Positions 10,618-21,290 of a stretch of 64,000 nucleotides of DNA are shown here, in pieces; the first letter of the stretch is position 1; each line of letters starts with the position of its first letter. The stretch covers positions 156,773,293 through 156,837,292 of the forward strand of contig CM043958.1 of NCBI GenBank assembly GCA_014529385.2, read 5' to 3'. Both the position numbers and the translations under genes were made by a program. Source of the stretch: Adiantum capillus-veneris (Eukaryota > Streptophyta > Polypodiopsida > Polypodiales > Pteridaceae). The notes beneath the pieces were generated by a model, which was not told the origin of the DNA, searched no databases, and was given only the letters and a program-made list of their open reading frames with translations.

Positions 10618-11514
10618 TTACAATGCAACAATGTTTATGTTTTTCTTACAAAATATTGATATGTAATCGTCACTATCATTGTCAGATATCATGATAACAT
10701 TATCATGAATGCTTTCATCACTTAATGTTACAGTGTTCCAATTTGTTTTTTTGTCAGTGTTATCATTTTCCAATTCTTTCAAAATGTCATCTTGCTTTAT
10801 CTTTGCCTCTGCAACCGGTTCACTACATGTAGAAAAAACTATAAGGAAACTTAACATATATACATAATTAAAACCATAAATAAAAGAAGTTAACTCACTT
10901 TTTCACTTCATATTCTTGCCATCTCCTTCTAAACTAATCATTGCGAGGTTCAACATTTATAAATTGTTCATCCATGACAAAAAAAATCCATTATATCTTT
11001 GAAGGTGGCATCCATAGGAAAAAGCATGCATCTCCATAATGCCTTGATTTTATTCGATGGCATCCCTCGTCCTTGGAATAGTGTTATCCACGATGAGGAT
11101 GGATAATACTTACCGCTCTTTATCATTTTATGAAGAGTGGACAAGAAATCATTGCCGATAGGATGTTGCAAATTGAATTTCCAATACATTAAGGCTCAAT
11201 CAAATATATTTGCATGAGTTAGGCAAACCCTACTTTTTAAATCAATGTAAGTGGAAGACTATTCCACCTCTCTCCACAAAGCACATTCTAGCTAAAGTTT
11301 CTTTCTTCAAAAATTCTTCTAGCTTCAACAACAATCCTATATCTACATCGGTATCTCCAATTGATATGGTACAACTCAGCTCAAACAATTTAGTTGCTTG
11401 CTTTGCCTCTGTACTTAATTTTTCTTCTTCTGTTAATTTTGGTCTCCCTCTCCGTTTCTTTTCCATTTCCACATTAGTGTTTGCTTCACAAGCTCTCTTC
11501 TTTAAGTTTGCCAT
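10618..11514 (-). pseudogene. AT-hook gene remnant with ERGG...H-x-H motif, two exons
   Basis: On the minus strand a frame starting at ATG 11514 has an AT-hook (KKRRGRPK, about residues 20-27) and then ERGGIVFHLH (about residues 80-89). After a frameshift near 11245 and a stop near 11195 a second part follows (11189-10968) with YYPSSSWITLFQGRGMP and ALWRCMLFP. A one-base shift in an 8-T run then leads, past a further in-frame stop, to a splice donor at 10898. A 76-bp intron (10823-10898) joins it to a 3' exon that is acidic and ends at TAA 10618. The ERG...H-x-H arrangement resembles motifs of HUH (Rep-type) nucleases, as in CRESS-DNA Reps and Replitron-like elements, but the second HUH signature and the catalytic Tyr were not identified. 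An unrelated plant DNA-binding protein is the alternative. Confidence 0.45.
10823..10898 (-). other. Predicted 76-bp spliceosomal intron
   Basis: Minus-strand donor AA|GTGAGT and acceptor ACATGTAG|T with a T-rich interior. Removing it keeps the reading frame between the two exons of the AT-hook gene remnant. Confidence 0.5.
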
Positions 11515-11660
11515 CCCTATTTCACAAAATAAAACCAAATAATTTTAATTTTTTAAAAATAAATTTATGAAAATAAAAATTCTTATCCTTAGGACCCTAT
11601 TCCTGCGCGTGCAGAGATCAACTCTAGTCAAGGGATATCCTTTAGACAAGCTCTTGCTTC

Positions 11661-11760
11661 ACTCTAATTCCCTACACACAAACCAACTGCTCGTTTAACT
11701 CTAATTCCCTACACACAAACTAGCTGCTCGTTTAACTCTAATTCCCTACACACAAACCAG
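11661..11760. repeat. 37-bp tandem repeat, 2.7 copies
   Basis: Units start at 11661, 11698 and 11735 with ACTCTAATTCCCTACACACA. The first two differ at two positions only. Confidence 0.9.
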
Positions 11761-11879
11761 AGCGAGCATTGCTTTTTCCTATAGACATGTACACGGCACT
11801 CTATTTGAGGGATGCGCGCGTGACAAGGTCAAATAGTTGCAAGCTTCCAAAATTGTAAACTTGCTAAAAATTATACAAC

Positions 11880-11881
<2 letters not shown>

Positions 11882-11920
<39 letters not shown>
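11882..11920. repeat. (CT)n microsatellite
   Basis: Pure CT repeat of about 20 units, followed by C-runs to 11950. Confidence 0.95.
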
Positions 11921-11925
<5 letters not shown>

Positions 11926-12080
11926 CCCTCCCCCCCCCTCCCCTCCCTCTATGTGTGCTACCTATGAGTCCATGACAAGATGAACGTCCGCTCCAACATC
12001 CCTTTTTTCAGGGGACGTGGAGCAAGGGAAACTTGCTCTTAATCTCTTGCTCATCATCCTCATTTTCCCGCACTCTTTAG

Positions 12081-12250
12081 GAAAAGAAGGTGCCCAAAGT
12101 GGCAGCTATGAAGGACGGACGCATAGCTCTCCTTGCTAATGGGCTTGGCAGAACTCCCCCAATGGGCTGGAATAGCTAGAACCACTACAGGTGTAATGCG
12201 ACACAGACAGTGGTGCGGCATACTTCTGACACCATCCTCTCCTCCGAGAT
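12081..12250 (+). pseudogene. Alpha-galactosidase (GH27) gene fragment
   Basis: The plus-strand frame through 12108 reads LLANGLGRTPPMGWNS, the conserved N-terminal signature of GH27 alpha-galactosidases, which hydrolyse terminal alpha-galactosides of raffinose-family sugars and galactomannan. The next codon, Trp in the family (WNSWNH), is TAG at 12177-12179. Then NH-Y-x-C and TVVRHTSDTILSS align with the family's NHF-x-C and ETADALVST positions up to about 12250, where similarity ends. The catalytic Asp residues lie further on in the family and are not present. The fragment resembles a single exon stranded among repeats, from gene decay or transposon capture. Confidence 0.7.
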
Positions 12251-12756
12251 GAGTGGACAAGCACACGGAAGGGAGAACGGCAGGCTTTCGCAATGTGAAA
12301 GGGGCCAACTTGGCATTCCAAGACTTGCTTGTAAAACCCAAAAGTGTAACCGTTAGCACTGGCGAGGTGTGGAGGGCGGAGAAAAGGGCCTATCAGTAAT
12401 TTTTGAAGATCCTATTAAGGTCGAGGAGCAACGCCTAAGCTTGAAGGCCTACCCTCACCTGGCAACAGGCCAACAAACCCTGCTCACGCACCACAACAAA
12501 GCATGAGAGAGAGAAAGGGAGATCATCTCCATGTAGAGCTTGTCGTCACTTAACTACAGAAGCTATGAAATGTGTGTGATGTGTCTCTAAGAATTTTGCC
12601 ATTAGTTAACAATTTGTTTATAAGGAGGCTCAAGTATCCATCACACACTAGCATTCTTTTGACGTGTTCATTATTATCTTTTTCATTTCTAATGCCAACA
12701 CTGAGATGTTTGTTGACCGGATGGCAATAACAGAATAGTAGATTTCCTCTATATAT
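12251..12756. other. No gene recognised
   Basis: No convincing coding sequence or repeat; one short GA-rich patch near 12508. Confidence 0.4.
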
Positions 12757-12957
12757 GAATAATTAGATTTAGTTGGAAGGAGGTAGCTCATCCCACGATG
12801 AAAGACTACAAAAAGAGAATTGATGCAAAAGGGAGTGCTTTAGTGTGGCGTTATCAAGATGCAAACCTTGACTTATCTTCTTGGCAAGCAAGAGAGCTAG
12901 AAGAACACCTAGAAAGCATGCTTTCCATCAGATCTACCTCTACGTGGACGTTTAAAT
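12757..12957 (+). other. Exon-like open segment, unknown protein
   Basis: An open frame of about 65 codons without its own start begins after ATTTAG, a possible splice acceptor, near 12770. It encodes a balanced, helix-prone sequence with YKKRIDAKGSALVWRYQD and ELEEHLESML. The composition looks protein-like rather than random, but I cannot name a family. It is interrupted by TGA at 12955. Confidence 0.3.
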
Positions 12958-13197
12958 GAGACACTCATTACCTCATTAATTCTTGAGGAAACACAACAAC
13001 CAAAGTCGCCTTTGGCTTCAGATAAGAAGCATGATTTGAACCTATAGATCAAATGTGAGTTTTGTTGATAGCACTTGTAGTTTGTCACAATGGACCTCAA
13101 ACACGCATCTATCAAAACCTTATGTCGATGCAATCAGTATGTTGAGCTATCGCATGCACCCAATGCAAAAGCTAGGTTTGCAATGCAACCTAGGGCT

Positions 13198-13207
13198 CTG
13201 CAGTACC
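13198..13207. repeat. Target-site duplication, left (CTGCAGTACC)
   Basis: Identical to 13484-13493; together they flank the inverted-repeat element between them. Confidence 0.6.
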
Positions 13208-13483
13208 GGCTTTGGTTAAGTTCCAGGGTGCTTGCCATCGTGGCATGCACCCCAGCCACGCCTAGCGGGTTACTACCTGTCCAAAAGTTTAGTCAACGCA
13301 GTGCTCACATGGAATTGAACCCAATGACTACCTCACCTACATGCATGCTCGTGCCCACAAGGCGAGAGCAGCAGATCATAAGCTTTAACAAAGTGCAACG
13401 TCCCTCAAATCCATCGTGACCGGTTGTGCCGGTCACCTGCATCTACACGGGGGCAAGCACCCCGAAACTTAACCATTGTTGTC
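13208..13483. mobile_element. MULE-like MITE (276 bp)
   Basis: The ends are imperfect inverted repeats of about 30 bp: the left end contains GGTTAAGTTCCAGGGTGCTTGCC, and the complement of the right end the same with TTTCG in place of TTCCA. Exact 10-bp direct repeats CTGCAGTACC flank it. Target duplications of 9-11 bp are typical of the Mutator superfamily. No coding capacity. A perfect B-box-like GGTTCAATTCC lies on the minus strand near 13320, probably by chance. Confidence 0.6.
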
Positions 13484-13493
13484 CTGCAGTACC
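13484..13493. repeat. Target-site duplication, right (CTGCAGTACC)
   Basis: Exact copy of 13198-13207. Confidence 0.6.
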
Positions 13494-13932
13494 CCCCTAA
13501 AGCTTGTTTTGGGCATGAAGGTGAGCTGGTCCATGTGCAGCATCATGCCCGCATAATTAGTCCCAGCTTCACTCCACAAAGCACAGAGTATTTCACTTGA
13601 GGACCCACAGGAGGTCTCCTCCATTTGTGCAACTAGCTAGCCAGCATGCTTGTGCAATGCACCCTAATCCGAAATGCGTGCATCATTTCAGCTGCACCAT
13701 CCATGAGCTGGATGCACAATTCCCGGTAGAGCATATTGTGCAATGCTATCCCTGCAGGTATTTCATCCTAATTAGCAGCACCTCTCACATGCATCACTAC
13801 ATCTAGCGCCATGAAGTTTGATGAGCCTATTGCAGCCTCAAGGGAAGAAAACGGTCCATAGTGGTCCATAGCCATAGCAAGTCTATATGCAAAGTAGGAC
13901 TATCATGGCCTGCGTAGTGGTGCTTTAAGCTA

Positions 13933-14444
13933 TTGGAAGATGTCGAAATAGGTGTGGAAGACATAGGGGATTCTTCAAGCTCAGTAAATTGTGCATCAGA
14001 TTCAAACTCGGAGCCCTTGGATAGTAGATCCTCTCCATTTCTTGCCTCAGAAGTAACAATGCTAGCCTCAGGAGTGCCTGGTTTTTCTTTTCATGCAAAT
14101 GGCACAACAGAAGCATACAAGCTGTTTGATCAAGATCCTGCAACTGGATGTGAGCTCTTTTGATCAGAGTTGCACATGAGTTAGCAACATCATCATGCGA
14201 TTGGCTTACCGGCCCACAAACCTGGTACTGATCATAGAGCTACAACTTTCAGGGGAGCTGCAGTGTTTCGATCTCGAGAACAGTGCCTTGTTTGAAGGGA
14301 TGGCTGAGCCCAAATTAGAGCTACCATGGTTCTCTGTTTGAACAAGGTGATGAGACCAAGCCGAGATAGTGCCATGGTGTTGAGAATCAAAAGCTGTTGT
14401 CCAAGAGAGGCTTTCATGGAGCTTTGCATGAGAAGTTTTGAGAG
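13933..14444 (+). other. Protein-like open frames, unknown, cut by a LINE
   Basis: A 76-codon frame (13933-14163) is acidic and Ser-rich. Protein-like frames continue to 14444 with stops and shifts. The frame entering the LINE insertion point (GAG AG at 14440-14444) continues without a shift from the other side of the LINE at 20499, where it stays open to 20748. It may be an old coding region interrupted by the LINE. No family recognised. Confidence 0.3.
14432..14444. repeat. Candidate LINE target-site duplication, 3' side
   Basis: GAAGTTTTGAGAG, 12 of 13 bases identical to 20486-20498, directly adjoining the LINE poly(A) tail. Confidence 0.5.
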
Positions 14445-14616
14445 TTTTTTTTTTTTTTTTTGAAGGAAAGTGGAAGTAAATTAAAACAAAAACTTAACAA
14501 GTACAAGATCCCATAGGTAAGGGGTGGGATAGCCCTGCAAGGGCAAATTAAAACATGAGATTATCTTTCATCTTGAGCCTAGGAGCACTGTAATGACAAG
14601 GGATCTTTGATCTCCA

Positions 14617-17600
14617 CTACTTCCAATAGTAAAACTTCTGAAGCACATAACTGGGAAAGGACGAGGCTATTTTAGTTTCTTTACATAAGGCTTCAGACAG
14701 CTTGGTTAAATCATGTTTGAGCTGATACAAGCTAATGTTACCAGATATACCGAAAGAAGCTTGCAGCCCGTTAATCCATACAAACCACAGGATGGTTCCC
14801 CTCCATATGGTCCATAGAGGAATGTCCCGCCCTTTGGAGATACCAAGGAGTAGGTCTTTGAAATCCATCGCATGAGAACAAATATTCCAAGAAAGCTTTC
14901 CAATGGCAGTTATAACTTATGTATTATATTTGTAGTTGAAAAACAAATGAATAATGTCTTCATCCCTAGTTTTACATCTACAACATATCCCATTTCCAAT
15001 ACCAATCTTGGCAGCTTTAGTAGCACACCACACTCCTTGATGCAGAATTAGCCACATAAGAAAACTATGCTTCCTGGCCACTAGGTAAGCCCATAAACAT
15101 CTAAATCTGTATGTCCATTGTTTAGAGCTCCATTGGACCTGCCATCGCTTGTTAAGTTTCTGTTTCAATTCAATATCCACTAATTTTCCTGCTTTGTAGC
15201 TGCTGAAAATTTTTGCAGCATTAGAGGCTAGAGTGCTCTTAATCCAACAAGAACCTGTAGGAAGGAAATATTTTGCTACTACTTCTTGAGCTCTTTGTCT
15301 GCACCATACAGCTTCAGCCATAGAAAGATTAAACTCCCTTTGGATGGTTTCAACTTCCTTAACCCTGTGATTGGTGAATAGGTTGTGCCAGGACTTGATA
15401 CCTGCCTTATAACATTTATGGCCTCTTCTAAAACATGGGAGGTTAGCTTTTACCGCAAAGAAACCAAACCAGGGTGAATCAAGAAAAAAAGTTATGATAG
15501 TTACATTTGAAATTCTTGGAAGGGGACCAGCCTGACTTCATGCTTTGCCAGGCATTCCAGAATCTGCATACCAATTTAGACCCATAGGGGATAAAGGTTT
15601 TAGGGACAAGAACCAAGTCTTTGAAGAGTAGATTGGTCCATGCTTTATAATCTCTGAGTTTGAACCTATGGAGATGTCTTCTTAGCAGCAAAGCCCAGTA
15701 GTCATTTGAAGAAATGGATCTAAGAATCCATTTACCTGCCATTCTGGTAGACACCATGTTCAGATCCAGAATTCCAAGGCCACCAATATCTTTAGGCAAG
15801 GTACATATTTTCCAAGAAACTTTAGCTACCCTTGGGTGTTCAACATCGCACCCCCACCACAAAAAGGATCTGGCCAGAGAGAAAACTTTGTTTAGCTGGT
15901 ATTGGGCAGGTTAACAGCAGGCCAGAAAGTATATTAGTGAGGGGAGGATATAGTGATGGAGAATGAAGGCTATGGAGGGTAGGGATTGTTGATATCCTAG
16001 CCATTTATAAAGTTTGTGCTTGAACCTGTTAACTACCCAATCCCACCTCTGATTGAAGGAGACCTTAAAGCCCATAGGGATGCCTAGTAATCTGAAAATT
16101 TGCCCATCATTTATAGAATTACCACGAGCATTTAGAACCAGCTGTGGGGTATTACCTGTGGAGCATTTAAACCCAGTTTTGTTGTGATTAATAACTGAAC
16201 TACTAGCCAGACAGAAAGTGTTCAAGCACACCCAGAAAGATTAAATAGACTGATCATCACAGGAAAAAAGCGCATTAGTGTCATCTGCAAATTGTTGAAG
16301 GCATAAATCTTTAGCAGCACCTGGTATTTGAATGCCTTTTATTTTTTTATGAACCACTGCATCCTGAACAAGCCACCCCAAAGCATCATAACAAATTTCA
16401 TACAAGAGAGGAGCTACATGACAGTCTTGTCTGACAGACCTTCTGAGAGGGAAAGCATCAATGAGATCTCCATTAATGGCAATTTTAGCAAAGGCATTAC
16501 CAAAAAGAACCTATATGTATCTGGTAAACTTTTTTTCAAAACCAATGTCAAAAAGAGACTGGAATATAAAATCCCATTCAATCCTGTCATAAGCTTCATC
16601 AAAATCAATCTTGAAAAAGATAAAGTCTAACTCTTGCTCTGAAAGAAACTCGAAAGATTCTCAAAGGGTGATAATGACATCTAAGATGAACCTGCCTTTG
16701 ATGAAACCTTTTTGCTCAGGAAGAATGATCTGATCCATGATGTTGCTCAATCTTCTGGCTAGGGAGAGGGCAAAGACCTTATATATAGAAGTCAAACATG
16801 TTATTGGTCTCCAATTGCCTAAGTCCTCCTTGACCCCCCTCTTATGAATGAGCCTAATCACACCAGTGTTTATGGCAGTAGAAAGAGCTCCTACTCTAAG
16901 GGCTTCCTTCCAGATTTCATTAAGTGAAGAATAAGGAACTCATAATAACTTTTAAAGAATTCATTAGGGATACCATCGATGCCAGGAGACTTACCAGCCT
17001 TCATTGAGAGGATAGTGAGTCTCAGCTCCTCCTTTGAGAGAGGCTGATTCAGTTGAGCTGCTAATTGCCCAGGAACCATTTTTTTCCTGATTTTCGCAAT
17101 GGTGTCCCTAGCTCTCACCTGGTCAACCCCTCTATTGGGAGGAGCATAGAAGATGCTAGCAAAATAATCCCTAGCAACATTCAAGTTATCTTTGTGAGAA
17201 GTCATACACAGACCAGCTTTGTCCTTTAAGAAAGGAACAAAGTCCTTTATTTTCTTGTTTTTAAGGAGCTTAACATGCTTTAACAGGTTTATCAATTTTT
17301 CCAGACCAAAATTCTCTGGTCCAATTAAGGGCAGCCTTAGCATCTAGGAGCTCCTCTTGCCTAAGCTGGGATTTTAACTCAACAAGAGAGGGGGGGAGGA
17401 CTATTAGATGGGACAAATTTCTCTAAGTCAAAAATTTGACTAGATATCATCATTCTTCTTTTGGTCTGAATCTCCCTAGCCAACCTTTTATAATCTGTAA
17501 GGATTCTCTGAGTATCTGTTACTCTGAGTATCTTTAACAGACACATCCCAAGCTTTGAAAGGGGAGGCATGGGCAGAAAATGCCATATCAAACACATTCT

Positions 17601-18397
17601 TGACTTTATTTTTAACCACCCCAATAGTAAGCAAGGATTGATCAATGTGATGCCACCCTGCCTTGTACAAGCATTCCTCTTTATGTAAATCAATGATGAG
17701 AGGACTATGATCTGATAGAAGAAGACTAGTATCTTTGGAGCAATTTACCTGCCAAAATTCCTGTAGCAGGGAAGTGTTCATGTAGACCCTATCCAATCTG
17801 GCTGCCCTGTAGCATTCTCCTTCCTGTTTATTAGACCAGGTGAATCTTGTATCCATGGAAACATCAATAAGATTGAGAGAATTGGTCAGCAGTTCCCAAG
17901 AAGCTAGTTCTCTCCCACTAACTGTACAACCCAAATTGTTCCATCTATCATCCAGGTTTTCCACCATGTTGAAGTCACCAACAATGATACAAGGGTTAGA
18001 GAGGGACGCAAGTTCTTGCCACATGAGGGTTCTATCTGCAATAGAGTTAGCAGCATAAACAGAAACCAAAGTATAATTGAATGGGTGGGAGAGGGACATT
18101 GCAATCCAATTACCTTTGTTACCCTTGTGGACTTGTGATACCAAGTAAGATTTTTTTTTTGAAACAGCTAGCGCAGTTCCTCCTCTCCCTTGACAGTGGT
18201 TAGAAATAAACCATTGATAACCTGCACCTATTCTTTGAAGGTTGGCCTTCAGCGAGTTTCCTGCAGCTTTCAACGCTTGGAGACACATAAAGTCGGGTCT
18301 AAAACTCAAGTCATGCAGCTATGATAGCTTGGGCTCTCAGAGGGTCTGAGAATCCTTTACAATTCAGGCTGAAACCTTTGAGAGGGGGGCACTTCAT
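14617..18397 (-). pseudogene. LINE ORF2: endonuclease and reverse transcriptase
   Basis: ORF2 starts at ATG 18395-18397 and would be about 1,260 codons. From N to C: an apurinic-type endonuclease (18397-17660) with GDFN and SDHSPL, which nicks target DNA; a reverse transcriptase (about 17340-15900) with KSPGIDGIPNEF, NWRPITCLTSIYKV, FIKGR and the catalytic FADD at 16280-16291, which copies the RNA by target-primed synthesis; then a zf-RVT-like region (15321-14917) with C-x-x-C and a following His. At least six stops or shifts interrupt the frame, including one near 18315 close to the start. The start overlaps the ORF1 stop as ATGA. Confidence 0.85.
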
Positions 18398-20244
18398 TTC
18401 TTGCTATTATTGGAGGGCTTGGCCCTACTTACAGATTGTCTAGTAGGATCCTTTGAGTTCTCCTTCTTTCTCTTGGATTTGAGAGCCTTTGGAGTGGGCA
18501 GTTTTTCTTCCTCGGCTTGTGTCATCACTATGTCCAAGGAGTTCTTAGAAGAGGCCAGAGCAAGCTCCCTATTTCTTGCATCATGCAACTCCAATTGCTC
18601 TTAAAAAATAACCTCATCCATTTTAGGGATTGGTATGGCTTGAGAGCTAGGTATAGATTCCCCATCTGACTTTGAGGAGGATTCTAAATACATGTCATTT
18701 GTTTGATCATTTGGACTCTGAGGGGTGGGGGGAGCCACTTTAGGGGTAGTCTGAATACGAGGAGCCATGCCCTCTTCTGGTCTGATTTGAGCTGTGTTGG
18801 GGTCCTCTTTGCCTTCAGGAAGAGTATTTGCACCCTTGATCTGAGAGGTTTCTGAAACAAGTTCCAAAGGGTCATAGACATCAACTAGTAAAGGACTGAA
18901 GGAATTTCTTTGCTTTTGAGACATAGCTTTATTGGGATTTGGATTTCTAGAATTTTTTTTTTCCTTGGAACCTGCTGAAATCCTTTATTCTTCTCAGAGG
19001 GGTTTCCATTGCTGTCAACCGTTTGAGGTTTGAGCTTAGGACATTCTTTAATGTGGTGCCCTTGCTTGAGACAATGAAAACAGACGTTGGGTAAGTTTTT
19101 GTAGATAGCTCTTTGTAAGTGGAGAGGGTTACCTTCTGAATCTTTGATGGGGATGGAAATTTTAAATCCTCCATGAGATCTGTCTCTATCAGCAGCTGGG
19201 GATCTCAGTTAGGGATTATGCCACCTCAGGATCTTTGACCAAGCATTTTACCCACACATGCACCTATATTTTTAATCCATGGGTACATCTCTATTGGAGG
19301 ATCAGGGAAATTGACCCACAGGCACCTTGGAAGGTTTAGGGCCTTTAGGATTAAAGCCAGGGTACCATTTGAAGGCAGACATGGGAATGTTTTTAATAAT
19401 CCATTGGCCAGTTCCTACAACTTGTAAAGCAATATTCTAATCATCAAAAAAGAACAAGTAGTAATTGTTAGGAAGATATTGGACATTAGAAGCTTTGATA
19501 TTTTTGGTCTCCCATTGCTACGACATCCACGTTTTTAGGGTTTCTAGGGGTGGCTTGATTCCATGACAGAGACCAATAACCACTTGATCTTGCAGTTGGG
19601 CATGCCAAGCACCAAGCTCCTCAACAGGGATAGTGACGCCTCATGCATTGTAAGAGATGCCATCCACTTCATCTACGCCACTAATTCTGACATCCAACAT
19701 GGTAGGAGATCTTACATTAGCCAGGGGCTCCCTATCAGGGCTGCCTTGGTGAGACTCAGGAAGAACACCGGTAGATTTGGGGGAAGGGGCACTCTCTAAA
19801 GGATTAGAGTGAGAATTAGCAGCAGCATTGATCCTCTAGTAATCAACATGAAGTAAAAAGGAGGGGGCAGAAATAGCTTGGCTCATAGGGACAAACATAG
19901 GGGTGTGCCTGGGAATGAACATTACCAACATGGAAGTTTGCACCTGATGCAGGGGGAGCTACTGCTTCTGCATATGTAGCACGGTTAGACGAAAAGCCAA
20001 CGAGTTGAGAGGGACTGTTGTGTGGGTTATTGAAGAATCCAAGCCGGGAGAAGGGAGGAGATCCATCAAAGTTCCCAGTAGCTTCATTGACAGGGGCTCT
20101 AGACGGGCTGCCCATATCACGATCAACAATCAATTGAGGGGAAAACAGTGGATTCTGTTTATATTGCGAGGTGGGGGGGGGGCAGGAGACTTGTTGAAGC
20201 CATAGCACCTGTGGAGCTTGGAGCAGTGAGAGACACGAGGCCAT
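18394..20244 (-). pseudogene. LINE ORF1: RNA-binding protein with CCHC knuckle
   Basis: The N-terminal part (20244-19843) contains ATYAEAV, a phrase common at the start of plant L1 ORF1 proteins. A DUF4283-like region (about 19590-19230) is broken by several stops. Then comes a perfect CX2CX4HX4C zinc knuckle (CFHCLKQGHHIKEC, about 19035-19077), which binds the element RNA, and a charged Ser/Lys-rich tail with more than one frame break, ending at TGA 18394-18396. That stop overlaps the ORF2 ATG by four bases. ORF1 proteins package LINE RNA into ribonucleoprotein particles. Confidence 0.75.
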
Positions 20245-20485
20245 TCCTTAATGCTGCATGAAGCTCCATGTCCATCCCTCCCCACAAGGGTGGGGGGGAG
20301 AGGAGTCTGGGAGGCGATGAGAAAGAGAGGGGCTCACTAGATGAGGGAAGGAGAGGGCTGACACGGGGCTCGAGGAGCCGTACCATACATGCAGAGGCCA
20401 CGCAGATCACCTCCCTCTTCCAACGAGAACTCTGCACGTTCTTGGGGTTGTATTTTAACGCCTCCTCCTGTATCCCATCTTGCTC

Positions 20486-20498
20486 GAAGATTTGAGAG
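20486..20498. repeat. Candidate LINE target-site duplication, 5' side
   Basis: GAAGATTTGAGAG, one mismatch to 14432-14444. Joining the two flanks leaves an open frame on the plus strand from 14401 through 20499 to 20748. Confidence 0.5.
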
Positions 20499-20748
20499 TT
20501 GCTTTCAAAAGAAGAGTAGTCTATCATCGTCTGAAGGCAACACTAAAAGCATGTCGGGTCACAAGAAGATCCACAGCCAGCCGCCGCCACTGGTCACTTA
20601 TGAAGGTACTGTTGATGCACACAGTGGTGCCCCATATCAAAGCTGTGCAAACTTTGAAGGCAATGTTGCCCCATGTAGCCTACCATCAAACTTAAGAGCT
20701 CCTTGTTCTTTGAGGTCTTGGCAAGAAACTCCTCTAGTGAGTCTGTGA
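20499..20748 (+). other. Open frame continuing across the LINE insertion, unknown
   Basis: About 80 codons with no stop, Ser/Pro-rich, in phase with the frame that ends at the other LINE flank. No domain recognised. The minus strand also holds an open frame here, so the coding strand is not certain. Confidence 0.25.
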
Positions 20749-20776
20749 GCGCCATGTCTAATAGAGCTGAGAGCAT

Positions 20777-20893
20777 AGTCACGCGAGTCTTAGTTTTTAG
20801 TTATTGGGAACTAAGGCTACTAAGAAAGATTCCTGCAACCATTGCAGTTAGTCGCTCGCTTGCGTGGTCACGCGCAAAAAACTAAGCCTCGCT
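20777..20893. repeat. Candidate left terminal inverted repeat of Harbinger element
   Basis: It begins AGTCACGCGAGTCTTAG and aligns, with gaps, to the complement of 26538-26609: GCGAGKCTTARTTTT, AGTTATT, GGrAACTAA and TGGTCACG...AAAACTAAG occur in the same order. It also has its own internal inverted repeat, so an independent small MITE is possible. No clear 3-bp TWA target duplication was found. Confidence 0.5.
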
Positions 20894-21002
20894 GAATGCC
20901 GACGACTGCCAGTTGGAGGTACCAACAAGTTGGAACACGCGGGCTCGACTTCATTTTTGAAATTCAGTTCGCTCTATGCATGGTGGCCTGCACATTTCAT
21001 GC

Positions 21003-21010
21003 TATATATA
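21003..21010 (+). promoter_or_regulatory. TATA box upstream of Harbinger transposase
   Basis: TATATATA about 290 bases before the transposase start and 190 bases before a C-run/CT tract (21200-21264). Confidence 0.4.
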
Positions 21011-21199
21011 TCAGCCCACCTGTTTGCCATGCTACCTCCACCCTCGACACCCCTACATTCCTCCCACTCTCATGGATTGCTAGTCCCGCCCCCTCAGTCC
21101 ACAGTCAGCTCAAAATAGGACGTGATTCGCTCCGCTATCTATCGAGCTTGGTGTGCTACTCTCTTGCACATATTGAAAGGAGCCAGCGTGCAATTATAT

Positions 21200-21224
21200 C
21201 CCCCCCTTCCCCCCCCCCCCCCCC

Positions 21225-21264
<40 letters not shown>
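21200..21264. repeat. C-run and (CT)n tract
   Basis: Poly-C of about 30 bases interrupted by TT, followed by about 15 CT units, in the probable transposase leader. Confidence 0.9.
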
Positions 21265-21268
<4 letters not shown>

Positions 21269-21290
21269 CTCATCGTAGAACGCTGCCATG

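Larger units (their letters stand above)
11539..12080. other. Repeat-rich intergenic segment
   Basis: No gene. It holds a 37-bp tandem repeat (11661-11760) and a CT microsatellite (11882-11920) followed by C-rich sequence. Confidence 0.6.
14445..20485 (-). mobile_element. L1-type LINE, nearly full length (6.04 kb)
   Basis: The minus-strand order is 5' end, ORF1 with a CCHC zinc knuckle, ORF2 with endonuclease, reverse transcriptase and C-terminal zinc-binding region, then a 3' poly(A) tail seen as 17 T on the plus strand at 14445-14461. Imperfect 13-bp repeats flank it. The length matches plant L1 elements. Both ORFs are broken, so it cannot move by itself. Another 3' end of the same family lies at 27078-27200. 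Confidence 0.85.

Noticed and set aside
12060-12359. 99-codon minus-strand frame
   Set aside because: It is antisense to the GH27 signature on the plus strand, which is the meaningful reading.
13320-13345. tRNA gene suggested by GGTTCAATTCC on the minus strand
   Set aside because: No cloverleaf, acceptor stem or convincing A box could be formed around it.
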